NCBI GenBank assembly: GCA_035460985.1
Contig: DATHWC010000114.1
Coordinates: 1-64,000 of the forward strand
Source of the DNA: Lunatibacter sp035460985
Lineage (GTDB): Bacteria > Bacteroidota > Bacteroidia > Cytophagales > Cyclobacteriaceae
DNA length: 64,000 bases
Reading direction: 5' to 3'
Made by a program: the position numbers and the translations under genes
Shown: piece after piece, positions 52,978 through 61,803 of the stretch
How the letters are laid out: each line of letters begins with the position of its first letter
How positions within the stretch are numbered: the stretch's first letter is position 1
The notes under the pieces: model-generated
The model's database searches: none
Told to the model about the DNA's origin: nothing
The model's input: only the letters and a program-made list of their open reading frames with translations

Positions 52978-55638
52978 TCAGTAAGACTCTTTATAAAAAG
53001 CCTTATATTCATCTATGTCTTTCCTTTTGTTTAACTGTTGAAAGTTTTCAATGGAAATCACAAAACTACTCATTTTTAGTTCTTCGGATAAATTTTCTGT
53101 GTTAAAACTCTTTAAAAACTCTTCCCGGTATTTTGTAGCCTTTTCTCCATTGGAAAACGGACTGATGATTACGATCGTATTTTCCCGGGTCAGGGAAATG
53201 GTTCCCGTTCTGAGGCGGTCATTGGTGAAGTTTTGTGCGTGGAAGTTTTCCAAGTCGGCTGTAAGATTTTTTGATTCGGATGCAATTCTAGGCTCAATGG
53301 CAAGTATAAATACATGCGTCTGATTTAGATTTAAACTATAAGGTGACTCTTCAGCTGGGGTTTCCGGTGTTTCATCCAACGATTCCGTACTTTCTAGGTC
53401 ATCCTCGGAGCTTCCCTCAGTGGCCATTGTAGTGTCAGCTAGGGTGCCATCTTCAGTTCCTCCAAAATTTCTAAGCATATTCTTTGCCAAATACAGCAAC
53501 TCCGGATCATTTACGTTTAAAATGTATGATTCCAGGCGATGTATAAATTCTTGTGTATTGCCGGTTTTTCCAGAGATCATGATGTCCAATAGCAGAAGTC
53601 GGTCCGTGTTTTTGGAAAGCGGATATTCGTCTAGCGTTGATCTGATAATACTCCTCGACTGATCAAACTCACTTGATTGATAAAGGATATAGGCCTCCCG
53701 ATAGTTCCTTGAGGACTCAAAATTGGCCTGGGTACCGGACACTGACTCGGGGTTGTTTACCGACTTGGTATATTGGGAATCCGGAAATTCCTCATTTAGC
53801 AAATTAGCATAACGAGCAGTGTTTTCGTTTAACTCCTTAAATGCCAAATACATGGTATAATAAGCTTCGGGTTTCTTAACTGAATTGGGATATTGAGAAA
53901 CGAGCTTTTCCAAATAGTCAATAGATTTATTAGGTTCCTTTAGGTCAAAAAACAATAACTTCCCTAGATTAAAATAACCATCCTCCATTTCATCCAGCAT
54001 ATTTTTAATAGTGGATTCGTCCTTTGGTATTCGTTCTAGAAGTGAATTTCTATCAGGTAAAGTTGGAACCTGCCCATCAGTCTGTTCCCCACTATCTACA
54101 GCCTGTTCAGTGAGGGGTTCAATATTCTGTTCATCCTGCTGACCCATGGAAGATTCTTGAAAACTTTTATTGCTTCTTCTCCAGTGGTCTGTCAGGTCTC
54201 TTTTACCCCATACTCTTGAGAATTCTATAGCTCCCTGTTGAATGGCGGTCGGATTATCCCAGTAAAACGTGGAAGCAGACCCCCCACCAACAGATGCAAG
54301 GAGGTTTTCAAACGGCCTGCTTGATTTATTGGATTTGGCTGCTTCTGCTTCACGTATTAGACGGGCTTCCTCATTTTTTAAAAAATCATCGACAAACGCT
54401 TCCTGTTCTTCAGGCGTTAATTTGCTCAGGGCAATAAGGCTGTCATTTCTTTGAATCAGCTCAAAATTAAGGGCGTAATTGTCGAAGACCTCTTTCTGGG
54501 CAGCAAGAGCGGCATAGTTCCGGTCAGTCTCCCGAAATTGCTCCATTGCAGAGTCTAAATAGTATTTTGTGGTTAAGTAGTCATTGTTGTCCTGAAGATA
54601 TATATCAGCCAATTTCTGGTAAATATATCCTTTCTGCCGTCGGTTTTCCGTGGGCTCTTTGGCGGCTAGAGTAAGTAAACGTATACTTTCCTGAATTTCT
54701 TCCTGTTTGTATTCAAACATGGCCTTCTCATACAATATCACATCCCGAAATTCAATATTTTTCCGGTCCTTATACAGGTCATCGTAATAGCTTCGTACCC
54801 GTCTGAAATCCTTGCTTTTTTCCAATTCGGCTACCTGTTGAGAAAACAGCTGGGCAAAGAATGTTCGCTCATAGGTGGGGCTTCCTGTCACTGCCTTTTG
54901 GTAATACTCATATGCAACAGCATCCAAACCTGCACGTTGATACAACTGCCCCAAAATAAAATTTATCCTGGAAATGTCATTTTTGTTTTCGGCAAATTCT
55001 AGCGCTCGGAACAGAGCCGGCGCCACCATATCCTGTTCTTCCTTGGCTTCATAGTAGTAGGCTAATGTTTTATACAGCAAATAGCGATTTTCATCGCTGA
55101 TATAGGTCTCTTTCGATAGGAAGTCCATCACATATACCGCATCGTCATATTTCTCCAAGTCAACAAATAATCGGAGTAGATGAATCAGTGAAAGATGCCT
55201 GACATCATCTTGCTTACTATTTACATTGAGGTATTTGAATGTGTTTTGAGCGTCATCAAAATTTGCCATATAGTAGTCGACCTTACCCAACAAAAAATAA
55301 GATGGATCCACCCAATTGCTGATCCGGTGCCAATCAATTGCCTTTGAGCAAAGGGACCTGATTTCATCAAGTTCGGCCTCGCTACTTTCAATTACAGCAC
55401 TATCCAAGGGGTAAAAAACTGGCAGGATCTGTGAGAAATCTTCTTCATATTCCTCCATGATCTTCCGGTCAAGTTCTTCCATTTTTTCTTTTGCCAGATA
55501 ATATGCGTTGAACCTGGCCGTTGTGTTGTGGTATAGTCTATTCACAAAAGTATCCTTCTGGGAGGTGCAGGAAAAAACCAACGTCCATCCAAGCAGGTAT
55601 GCAACTAAAAGAGCCTTTCTATTCAAAACTTTATTCAT
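52978..55638 (-). CDS. sprE: PorW/SprE-type TPR lipoprotein of the type IX secretion system
   Basis: From the ATG at 55638 the product is 886 residues, with a lipobox VFSC (C24) and the family opening CTSQKDTFVNRLYHNTTARFNAYYLA. Many TPR-like helical pairs follow (about 80-420), then a linker with Ser/Glu-rich stretches and a second helical part (about 580-740). A C-terminal SPOR-like region is suggested near 790-870. SprE/PorW links the GldKN ring to the outer-membrane translocon. It is 4 kb from gldN on the other strand. Confidence 0.82.
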   Translation of the reverse strand: MNKVLNRKALLVAYLLGWTLVFSCTSQKDTFVNRLYHNTTARFNAYYLAKEKMEELDRKIMEEYEEDFSQILPVFYPLDSAVIESSEAELDEIRSLCSKAIDWHRISNWVDPSYFLLGKVDYYMANFDDAQNTFKYLNVNSKQDDVRHLSLIHLLRLFVDLEKYDDAVYVMDFLSKETYISDENRYLLYKTLAYYYEAKEEQDMVAPALFRALEFAENKNDISRINFILGQLYQRAGLDAVAYEYYQKAVTGSPTYERTFFAQLFSQQVAELEKSKDFRRVRSYYDDLYKDRKNIEFRDVILYEKAMFEYKQEEIQESIRLLTLAAKEPTENRRQKGYIYQKLADIYLQDNNDYLTTKYYLDSAMEQFRETDRNYAALAAQKEVFDNYALNFELIQRNDSLIALSKLTPEEQEAFVDDFLKNEEARLIREAEAAKSNKSSRPFENLLASVGGGSASTFYWDNPTAIQQGAIEFSRVWGKRDLTDHWRRSNKSFQESSMGQQDEQNIEPLTEQAVDSGEQTDGQVPTLPDRNSLLERIPKDESTIKNMLDEMEDGYFNLGKLLFFDLKEPNKSIDYLEKLVSQYPNSVKKPEAYYTMYLAFKELNENTARYANLLNEEFPDSQYTKSVNNPESVSGTQANFESSRNYREAYILYQSSEFDQSRSIIRSTLDEYPLSKNTDRLLLLDIMISGKTGNTQEFIHRLESYILNVNDPELLYLAKNMLRNFGGTEDGTLADTTMATEGSSEDDLESTESLDETPETPAEESPYSLNLNQTHVFILAIEPRIASESKNLTADLENFHAQNFTNDRLRTGTISLTRENTIVIISPFSNGEKATKYREEFLKSFNTENLSEELKMSSFVISIENFQQLNKRKDIDEYKAFYKESY

Positions 55639-55698
55639 TTTCCGGTGGGACAAATTACCGCATTTAAAATAAATATGTAAATGCTTCCATTAATATTC

Positions 55699-55706
55699 TA
55701 TTTTTG
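55699..55706 (+). promoter_or_regulatory. Promoter-like -7 motif for the M23-bactofilin-ATPase run
   Basis: TATTTTTG fits TAnnTTTG. A start about seven bases downstream would leave a leader of roughly 24 bases to the TTG at 55737. Confidence 0.4.
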
Positions 55707-55736
55707 TGGAATTAAATTCAATTAATCAAATTAAAA

Positions 55737-56606
55737 TTGAACGTAAAACAAAAATTAAACGATTGGATTGAAACCAAATTTCTTTTCGTTATTCGAAGGG
55801 AGGAGGATTTCTCTGTAATCACTTCATTTAGTATTACGAAGATAAAGATAGGTTTATTGTTATCCTTACTTTTAATGACTTCATTTGGGATTTCTTTGAT
55901 GCTTTCCAAATCTCTTCTGGCCCGTTGGTTTGATCCCGCCTACATTGAGTCGGCGAATACGGCTAAAATATATGCGCTTTCAGATGCCATCGATTCCCTT
56001 ATTCTGGAAGTAGAGGCCAAGGATCTATATGTGAAGAATATTCAGCAGATCATTTCCGGTGACGAGTTGCCGGAGGAGCTTCCGCAACCCATAGAGGAAA
56101 ACAATATTGATGTCAAGCGCAACGAAATCGACCTGTATAAATACAGCGATGCCACCCTTAGCGTTGTGAGCGAATTTGAAAGTATGCCGTTGGATGAAAA
56201 CAGCTTTGGGAGAATAAGTAGCAGTGCCTTTTCTGACACCTACTTTTTTCCTGCGGTTAAGGGTGTGGTAGTTAGTGGGTTTACTCCATCTTCGGGCCAT
56301 TTTGGCGTGGATATCGTAGCGGCAGAGAACGAGCCCGTAAAAGCCATTGCGGAGGGAACGGTGATCTTTTCCTCTTGGACGCTGGAAACAGGCTATGTGG
56401 TGGGCGTACAGCACTCCAATGAGTTGATTTCTATTTACAAGCATAATTCCGTAATATTGAAGGCTGTAGGTGACGCCGTTCGGGGTGGCGAGATTATTTC
56501 AATCATTGGAAACACAGGTGAACTAACCACCGGCCAACATCTCCACTTGGAGCTTTGGTACAAGGGCAACCCGCTTAATCCACAAGAATTCATTACCTTT
56601 GATTAA
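55737..56606 (+). CDS. M23-family metalloendopeptidase, membrane-anchored
   Basis: The 289-residue protein starts at a TTG (55737); no ATG lies early enough. It has one membrane helix (about 33-56), a coiled linker, and a C-terminal LytM domain (about 180-285) with both zinc motifs, GHFGVD and the HLHLE block. M23 enzymes cut peptide cross-links of peptidoglycan or scaffold other enzymes. The stop lies two bases before the bactofilin gene. Such M23-bactofilin pairs shape cells in other phyla, so a shape or elongation role is likely. Confidence 0.87.
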   Translation: MNVKQKLNDWIETKFLFVIRREEDFSVITSFSITKIKIGLLLSLLLMTSFGISLMLSKSLLARWFDPAYIESANTAKIYALSDAIDSLILEVEAKDLYVKNIQQIISGDELPEELPQPIEENNIDVKRNEIDLYKYSDATLSVVSEFESMPLDENSFGRISSSAFSDTYFFPAVKGVVVSGFTPSSGHFGVDIVAAENEPVKAIAEGTVIFSSWTLETGYVVGVQHSNELISIYKHNSVILKAVGDAVRGGEIISIIGNTGELTTGQHLHLELWYKGNPLNPQEFITFD

Positions 56607-56608
56607 AT

Positions 56609-56989
56609 ATGGCAAGCAGTAAAGACGAAAAAGTAAAAACCACTGAAATGGTTACTTCCAGCAACTTGGTTGCTGCCGGAACTATCATAGTGGGGAATAT
56701 TGCCACTCCCGGAAATATTCGCGTTGAGGGAAATGTGGAGGGATCACTCGAGTCTAAGAATAAAATAATTGTTGGGGAATCTGCCCAAGTAAATGGTAAT
56801 GTGTTTGCGAAGGAAGTGGAGATTTCAGGCCACGTAAAGGGAGAAATTCGCTGCTCTGAATCTCTCTTTTTGAGAAAGACTGCACTCATTATCGGGGATA
56901 TTTTCACCAAAAAACTAATCATAGAGAACGGTGCGGAATTGAATGGCAAGTGCAACATGGGAAATATGGCAGAAGATTCCCTGAATTAA
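56609..56989 (+). CDS. Bactofilin (polymer-forming cytoskeletal protein)
   Basis: The 126-residue protein has the right-handed beta-helix repeats of the bactofilin core (about 20-110), with TIIVGNIATPGNIRVEGNVEGSLESKNKIIVGESAQVNGNVFAKEVEISGHVKG-type text of GxIxxxGxV spacing. Bactofilins polymerise without nucleotide and place peptidoglycan enzymes. It follows the M23 gene by two bases and precedes atpZ by 15 bases, so all may share one transcript. Confidence 0.93.
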   Translation: MASSKDEKVKTTEMVTSSNLVAAGTIIVGNIATPGNIRVEGNVEGSLESKNKIIVGESAQVNGNVFAKEVEISGHVKGEIRCSESLFLRKTALIIGDIFTKKLIIENGAELNGKCNMGNMAEDSLN

Positions 56990-57004
56990 GCTTCTTACCA
57001 ACAA

Positions 57005-57244
57005 ATGGCAACCGAAAAGGAAAAGACATCTGGTAACAAGACCCCCGACTATATCAGATTCATTGGGGTGGCGTTTCAAATGATGGCTATTATCGCCTTA
57101 GGCACTTGGATCGGATACTATTTTGATCAAAAAAACACATGGAATTTCCCGGTCTGGCTACTTACCGGTTGCTTGCTGTCCATTGGTGTAGCGTTTTATC
57201 AGTTGTTTAAAAGCCTGCCCAAAGACAATTCAAGCTCAAAATAA
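57005..57244 (+). CDS. atpZ: AtpZ/AtpI-type ATP synthase accessory protein
   Basis: This 79-residue protein has two membrane helices with the Bacteroidota AtpZ pattern FIGVAFQMMAIIALGTWIGYYFDQK and WLLTGCLLSIGVAFYQLFKSL. AtpZ/AtpI proteins help assemble the c-ring and may affect Mg2+ or Ca2+ handling. It opens the F0 gene run. Confidence 0.85.
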   Translation: MATEKEKTSGNKTPDYIRFIGVAFQMMAIIALGTWIGYYFDQKNTWNFPVWLLTGCLLSIGVAFYQLFKSLPKDNSSSK

Positions 57245-57267
57245 CCTGACCAAACTCCCATTCGACT

Positions 57268-57654
57268 ATGACTCCTACCAAAGCCCACTTGTTACAGTTG
57301 CTGATTGGATCGATCATGCTTGGTGGGTTAATTTACTTTCTTCAGCAGATTTTCCCCGGAAAGTGGATCCATGAAAAAATCTGGTCCATAGTTATTTTTT
57401 ACTTCCTTCTCACGGCTCTTACTGGCTTGGTTTCCATACATTTTCTAAAAAAGGACAAATTAAATTCTGTGTCTATTATCTTAGGTAGCGCGGTTTTCAG
57501 ACTGCTTGTCAGCCTGGCCTTTGTTTTAGTGGCATTATGGGGCGGGGATAAAAATATCCTTTGGTTTGTAATAAATTTCTTTACTATTTATTTGTTGTAC
57601 TTATTGTTTGATATCTACAGCTTAATAACTAATTTGCGCCTTCATTTGAAATAG
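57268..57654 (+). CDS. AtpI-like four-helix membrane protein of the ATP synthase operon
   Basis: The 128-residue protein has four hydrophobic helices (about 9-28, 39-57, 67-90, 97-121) and a short basic tail. Sequence signatures are weak; identification rests on topology and the place between atpZ and atpB, where AtpI/UncI-type assembly factors lie. It lies 23 bases after atpZ and 12 before atpB. No catalytic residues are expected. Confidence 0.6.
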   Translation: MTPTKAHLLQLLIGSIMLGGLIYFLQQIFPGKWIHEKIWSIVIFYFLLTALTGLVSIHFLKKDKLNSVSIILGSAVFRLLVSLAFVLVALWGGDKNILWFVINFFTIYLLYLLFDIYSLITNLRLHLK

Positions 57655-57666
57655 GCAATAAAATTA

Positions 57667-58704
57667 ATGTTGATGGTTCGCAAATTTCTATGCTTAAGCG
57701 CCTTATTGTCAGTATTTTTTCTGACTTTTTCGGCTAGTGCTTTCGCGGCATCCGGTGGTGATGAAGACAAGACAAGTTTCATCATGCACCATATCAAGGA
57801 TTCTCATGCCTGGCACTTTGCCACCGTGGGCCATACCCATGTTACGCTGCAACTTCCGGTAATTATTTATTCTTCTGACCGAGGGTTTGAGTTTTATTCC
57901 TCCGCCAGTTTTATAGATCCAGATACCCACCTATTCGGTAAAGAATACAATGGTTATTATATCGACGAACACGACAAGCTTAAAAGTGTGGATGAAAGCA
58001 GGTCTTTTATTGACCTATCCATTACCAAAAATGTAGCCATGCTCTTTTTGGTTCTGGGAATCACACTATATATTCTGCTTTCGGCCTCCAGACACTATAA
58101 AGCCAATCCGAATAAGGCACCCAAGGGGATTGCTTCTTTTGTGGAACCTATCGTGCTATTTGTCAGAGATGAAATTGCTCTTCCCAATATTGGGCCGAAA
58201 TACAAAAAATTCACACCCTACCTGCTTACCCTATTCTTCTTTATTTGGATAGGTAACCTAATGGGCCTTCTGCCGGGAGCAGCTAACCTTACCGGAAATA
58301 TTGCTGTCACCATCACCTTGGCTATCATTACTTTCTTTGTTACCAATTTTAACGGCAACAAAGCGTATTGGAAGCACGTGGTTGCCACGCCGGGTGTACC
58401 CCTTCCCTTGTTATTGATTATCGTTCCGGTTGAAATTATTGGTTTGTTTACAAAGCCTTTTGCACTCACGGTTCGATTGTTTGTGGCGATTACCGCAGGA
58501 CACATTGTGATTCTAAGTTTCATAGGGCTAATCTTTGTATTTGAGTCGTATGCGGTGGGCGTGGCAAGCACGCTAATGGTTGTTTTTATCAATATCATTG
58601 AATTGCTGGTAGCGACTATTCAGGCATATGTATTTACGTTGTTTTCTGCCATGTATATCGGGGCGGCGGTCGCTGACCACGGGCATGAAGAAGCGCATCA
58701 TTAA
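57667..58704 (+). CDS. atpB: F0F1 ATP synthase subunit a
   Basis: The 345-residue protein is longer than in most bacteria because of an N-terminal signal peptide (about 1-28) and a periplasmic domain (to about 110), as is typical in Bacteroidota. Six or so membrane helices follow. The essential stator arginine lies in KPFALTVRLFVAITAGHIV, and the last helices contain NIIELLVATIQAYVFTLFSAMYIG. Subunit a forms the proton half-channels facing the c-ring. A His-rich C-terminus closes the protein. Confidence 0.95.
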   Translation: MLMVRKFLCLSALLSVFFLTFSASAFAASGGDEDKTSFIMHHIKDSHAWHFATVGHTHVTLQLPVIIYSSDRGFEFYSSASFIDPDTHLFGKEYNGYYIDEHDKLKSVDESRSFIDLSITKNVAMLFLVLGITLYILLSASRHYKANPNKAPKGIASFVEPIVLFVRDEIALPNIGPKYKKFTPYLLTLFFFIWIGNLMGLLPGAANLTGNIAVTITLAIITFFVTNFNGNKAYWKHVVATPGVPLPLLLIIVPVEIIGLFTKPFALTVRLFVAITAGHIVILSFIGLIFVFESYAVGVASTLMVVFINIIELLVATIQAYVFTLFSAMYIGAAVADHGHEEAHH

Positions 58705-58748
58705 TAGAAGAATTTCTTTGTTCAATTTTATATAAATCAATCACACGT

Positions 58749-59006
58749 ATGTTAACTTCATTATTATTGACTGCCGGTTTTGCACTTATGGGTGCTGGCA
58801 TTGGTGCCGGAATTGTAGCGATTGGCGCAGGTCTAGGTATCGGTCGTATCGGTGGACAAGCCATGGAAGGTATTGCGCGTCAGCCTGAAGCTGCTGGGAA
58901 AATCCAGACAGCCATGTTGATCATCGCAGCACTTATTGAGGTGGTTTCTTTATTTGCAGTGGTAGTATGTCTACTTATTGCACTTAATGGCAACCTTACA
59001 TTCTAA
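58749..59006 (+). CDS. atpE: F0F1 ATP synthase subunit c
   Basis: The 85-residue hairpin protein has two membrane helices with the GAGIGAGIVAIGAGLGIG glycine run, the RQPEA polar loop, and the proton-carrying glutamate in AALIEVVSLFAVV. The residues near this Glu (V-V, no Ser/Thr) suggest protons and not sodium ions. Its message must be translated more than those of its neighbours, since the ring has many c copies; a hairpin right after the gene may serve that. Confidence 0.96.
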   Translation: MLTSLLLTAGFALMGAGIGAGIVAIGAGLGIGRIGGQAMEGIARQPEAAGKIQTAMLIIAALIEVVSLFAVVVCLLIALNGNLTF

Positions 59007-59013
59007 AAAAATC

Positions 59014-59044
59014 AGGGATCAACGTTAGGTTGATCCCTATTTTA
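59014..59044 (+). promoter_or_regulatory. Strong hairpin between atpE and atpF
   Basis: AGGGATCAAC and GTTGATCCCT form a perfect ten-base stem with a five-base loop, followed by ATTTTA. It could be a partial terminator or a 3' stabiliser of the atpE message. Confidence 0.65.
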
Positions 59045-59076
59045 CAGTTGAACAATCACGAAGTAAAAATATAGCT

Positions 59077-59571
59077 ATGGATCTGATTAGTCCCGATTTA
59101 GGTTTGATTATCTGGCAAACGATTGGATTTGCCATTCTCTTTATAATCCTGGCCAAATATGCGTGGAGACCTATTCTTTCTGCCTTGGAAGAGCGGGAAG
59201 GTACCATCGAAACCGCATTGTATGCTGCAGAAAAGGCACGTAAGGACATGGAAGGTTTGGTAGCCGAAAATGAAAAAATTCTTCAGGAAGCCAGAATTGA
59301 ACGGGATGAAATTCTAAAATCAGCGAATGAATATGCTGCCAAGATTATGGAGCAAGCAAAGGACGAGGCGTCAAAACAAGGAGCAAAAATGATCCAAGAT
59401 GCCAAGGCAATCATTCAAACAGAGAAAGAAGCTGCCTTAACCGATGTTAAAATTCAGGTGGCGGAAATTTCTCTTCATATTGCAGAAAAGCTTCTCCGTA
59501 AAAACTTAGCGGAAGTACCCGAACAAAAGAAATTAGTAGAAGAATTTGTAAAGGACATAAAACTCAATTAA
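59077..59571 (+). CDS. atpF: F0F1 ATP synthase subunit b
   Basis: The 164-residue protein has one N-terminal membrane helix (about 8-26, LGLIIWQTIGFAILFIILAKY) and a long charged coiled coil to the end (AEKARKDMEGLVAENEKILQEAR and so on). Subunit b dimers form the peripheral stalk that holds F1 against rotation. The stop lies three bases before atpH. Confidence 0.95.
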   Translation: MDLISPDLGLIIWQTIGFAILFIILAKYAWRPILSALEEREGTIETALYAAEKARKDMEGLVAENEKILQEARIERDEILKSANEYAAKIMEQAKDEASKQGAKMIQDAKAIIQTEKEAALTDVKIQVAEISLHIAEKLLRKNLAEVPEQKKLVEEFVKDIKLN

Positions 59572-59574
59572 GGG

Positions 59575-60135
59575 ATGTCAGAATTTAGAGTTGCTTCCCG
59601 ATATGCCAAATCCTTGCTAGACCTAGCCGTAGAAAAGCGTATTCTGGATGCTGTACATACGGATATGAATAGGTTTTTGGAAATTGAGCAAATCAGTCCC
59701 GATTTTGTTTCCTTGATCAAAAGTCCAATCGTCGGTTCTAATAAAAAACTTTCGGTGATTAATGCGTTGTTCGGAACAAAGACTTCGGAGCTAACCCGTT
59801 CCTTTTTCAAGTTGGTTTCCCAAAAGGGTAGGGAATCCTATTTGCCCAGTATTGCGAGAGAATTTCACAAGCAATATAACCTGCACATGGGAATACAGTT
59901 GGCCGAAGTGACAACTACATTTCCAATAGATGATGCTCTAAGAACTGAATTCAAAAGCATTGTCAAAGAGATATCAGGGAAAGAGAAAGTAGAGCTTAAG
60001 GAGAAAATCAACGAAAACCTTATCGGTGGGTTTGTCCTGAAAATAGACGATAAACAACTCGACGAGTCCATCAGCAGTCAGCTGAGAAAACTGAAGCTGG
60101 ATTTTACCCAAAATCTCTACGAGAAAAAATATTAA
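59575..60135 (+). CDS. atpH: F0F1 ATP synthase subunit delta
   Basis: The 186-residue protein has an N-terminal helical bundle (ASRYAKSLLDLAVEKRILD) and the C-terminal family signature with GGFVLKIDDKQLDESISSQLRKL. Delta joins the peripheral stalk to the top of the F1 head. It sits between atpF and atpA, the normal order. Confidence 0.95.
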   Translation: MSEFRVASRYAKSLLDLAVEKRILDAVHTDMNRFLEIEQISPDFVSLIKSPIVGSNKKLSVINALFGTKTSELTRSFFKLVSQKGRESYLPSIAREFHKQYNLHMGIQLAEVTTTFPIDDALRTEFKSIVKEISGKEKVELKEKINENLIGGFVLKIDDKQLDESISSQLRKLKLDFTQNLYEKKY

Positions 60136-60171
60136 TTGAACATAGTAACTACTATATAATCCAATATAATA

Positions 60172-61752
60172 ATGGCAGATGTAAGACCTGATGAAGTTTC
60201 CGCAATCCTGAAAGAACAACTTTCCGGTGCGAGAACTCATGCTGAACTGGAAGAAGTGGGTACCGTCCTACAAGTAGGTGATGGTGTTGCCCGCATCTAT
60301 GGACTTTCTAAGGCGCAGGCCGGAGAATTGATAGAATTTGAGAATGGTATGAAAGCCATGGTCTTGAATTTGGAAGAGGATAATGTGGGCGCGGTATTGT
60401 TTGGTGACTCCAAAATTGTGAAGGAAGGGGACGTCGTCAAAAGAACCCGCCAAATTGCCTCTCTGAAGGTAGGTGAAGGCATGCTTGGCCGTGTAGTAGA
60501 TACCTTGGGTATTCCCATTGACGGTAAAGGCCCTCTGTTGGGTGAATTGTACGAAATGCCGTTGGAAAGAAAAGCTCCGGGGGTAATCTACCGTCAGCCG
60601 GTAAATGAGCCGCTTCAGACAGGTATCAAATCCATCGATGCCATGATTCCGATCGGAAGAGGCCAGCGGGAATTGATCATAGGTGACCGTCAAACGGGGA
60701 AAACAGCCGTTGCGATAGATACCATTTTAAATCAAAAAGAATTTTATGACCGGGGTGAGCCCGTGTTCTGTATCTATGTAGCCATAGGACAGAAAGCTTC
60801 TACTGTAGCTAACGTTGTAGCTGCTTTGGAAAAAGGCGGCGCTTTACCATATACAGTTATCGTCAGTGCGTCTGCGGCCGATCCAGCTCCTATGCAGTTC
60901 TTTGCTCCGTTTACAGGTGCGGCTATTGGGGAATTTTTCCGGGATACCGGAAGGCCCGCTTTGGTGGTTTATGATGACCTTTCCAAGCAGGCTGTCGCAT
61001 ATCGCGAAGTCTCTCTTTTACTTAGAAGACCTCCGGGACGGGAAGCCTATCCGGGTGATGTTTTCTACCTTCATTCCAGATTATTGGAACGGGCTGCAAA
61101 AATCAATGCTTCGGATGATATAGCCAGGCAGATGAATGATTTACCTGAATCAATCAAACATTTGGTCAAAGGAGGTGGATCATTGACTGCGTTGCCAATT
61201 ATCGAAACACAAGCCGGTGACGTTTCTGCCTACATCCCTACCAACGTAATTTCCATTACAGACGGACAGATATTCTTGGAAACCAACCTGTTCAACGCAG
61301 GAATTCGTCCTGCCATTAACGTAGGTATTTCCGTATCCCGAGTGGGTGGCAATGCTCAAATAAAAGCCATGAAAAAGGTGGCTGGTACATTGAAATTGGA
61401 TCAGGCTCAATTTCGGGAATTGGAAGCTTTCTCCAAATTTGGATCTGATCTTGACCCTACAACCAAGCGAACCATTGAGCGTGGTAGAAGAAACCAAGAG
61501 ATTCTAAAGCAGAAGCAGTATTCTCCAGTACCGGTAGAATTGCAAGTAGCTATAATTTACTTATCCACAAAGGGATTCCTAGACAAGATTCCAGTAGAGA
61601 ATGTGAAAGCATTTGAAGGTGATTTCTATAATTTGGTCAACGCCCAATATCCGGAAGCCCTGACGGCTATCAAAAAAGGAGATTTGGAAACGGCTGGAGA
61701 ATTGTTAAAAAAGGCTGTTAACGAGCTGACTCCCAAATACGCAAAAGTATAA
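60172..61752 (+). CDS. atpA: F0F1 ATP synthase subunit alpha
   Basis: The 526-residue protein has the P-loop GDRQTGKTAVAIDT, the N-terminal crown, and the signature PAINVGISVSRVGG. The alpha subunits alternate with beta in the F1 head and bind regulatory nucleotides. Length is normal. The catalytic beta gene (atpD) is not next in this region. Confidence 0.97.
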   Translation: MADVRPDEVSAILKEQLSGARTHAELEEVGTVLQVGDGVARIYGLSKAQAGELIEFENGMKAMVLNLEEDNVGAVLFGDSKIVKEGDVVKRTRQIASLKVGEGMLGRVVDTLGIPIDGKGPLLGELYEMPLERKAPGVIYRQPVNEPLQTGIKSIDAMIPIGRGQRELIIGDRQTGKTAVAIDTILNQKEFYDRGEPVFCIYVAIGQKASTVANVVAALEKGGALPYTVIVSASAADPAPMQFFAPFTGAAIGEFFRDTGRPALVVYDDLSKQAVAYREVSLLLRRPPGREAYPGDVFYLHSRLLERAAKINASDDIARQMNDLPESIKHLVKGGGSLTALPIIETQAGDVSAYIPTNVISITDGQIFLETNLFNAGIRPAINVGISVSRVGGNAQIKAMKKVAGTLKLDQAQFRELEAFSKFGSDLDPTTKRTIERGRRNQEILKQKQYSPVPVELQVAIIYLSTKGFLDKIPVENVKAFEGDFYNLVNAQYPEALTAIKKGDLETAGELLKKAVNELTPKYAKV

Positions 61753-61803
61753 TAATACTATTTTCAGGCATTAGGGAGCAATAAAACCGCATAGCAGTAA
61801 ATC

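Noticed and set aside
60268..60693. 141-codon minus-strand frame in atpA
   Set aside because: It is antisense to conserved nucleotide-binding sequence of atpA.
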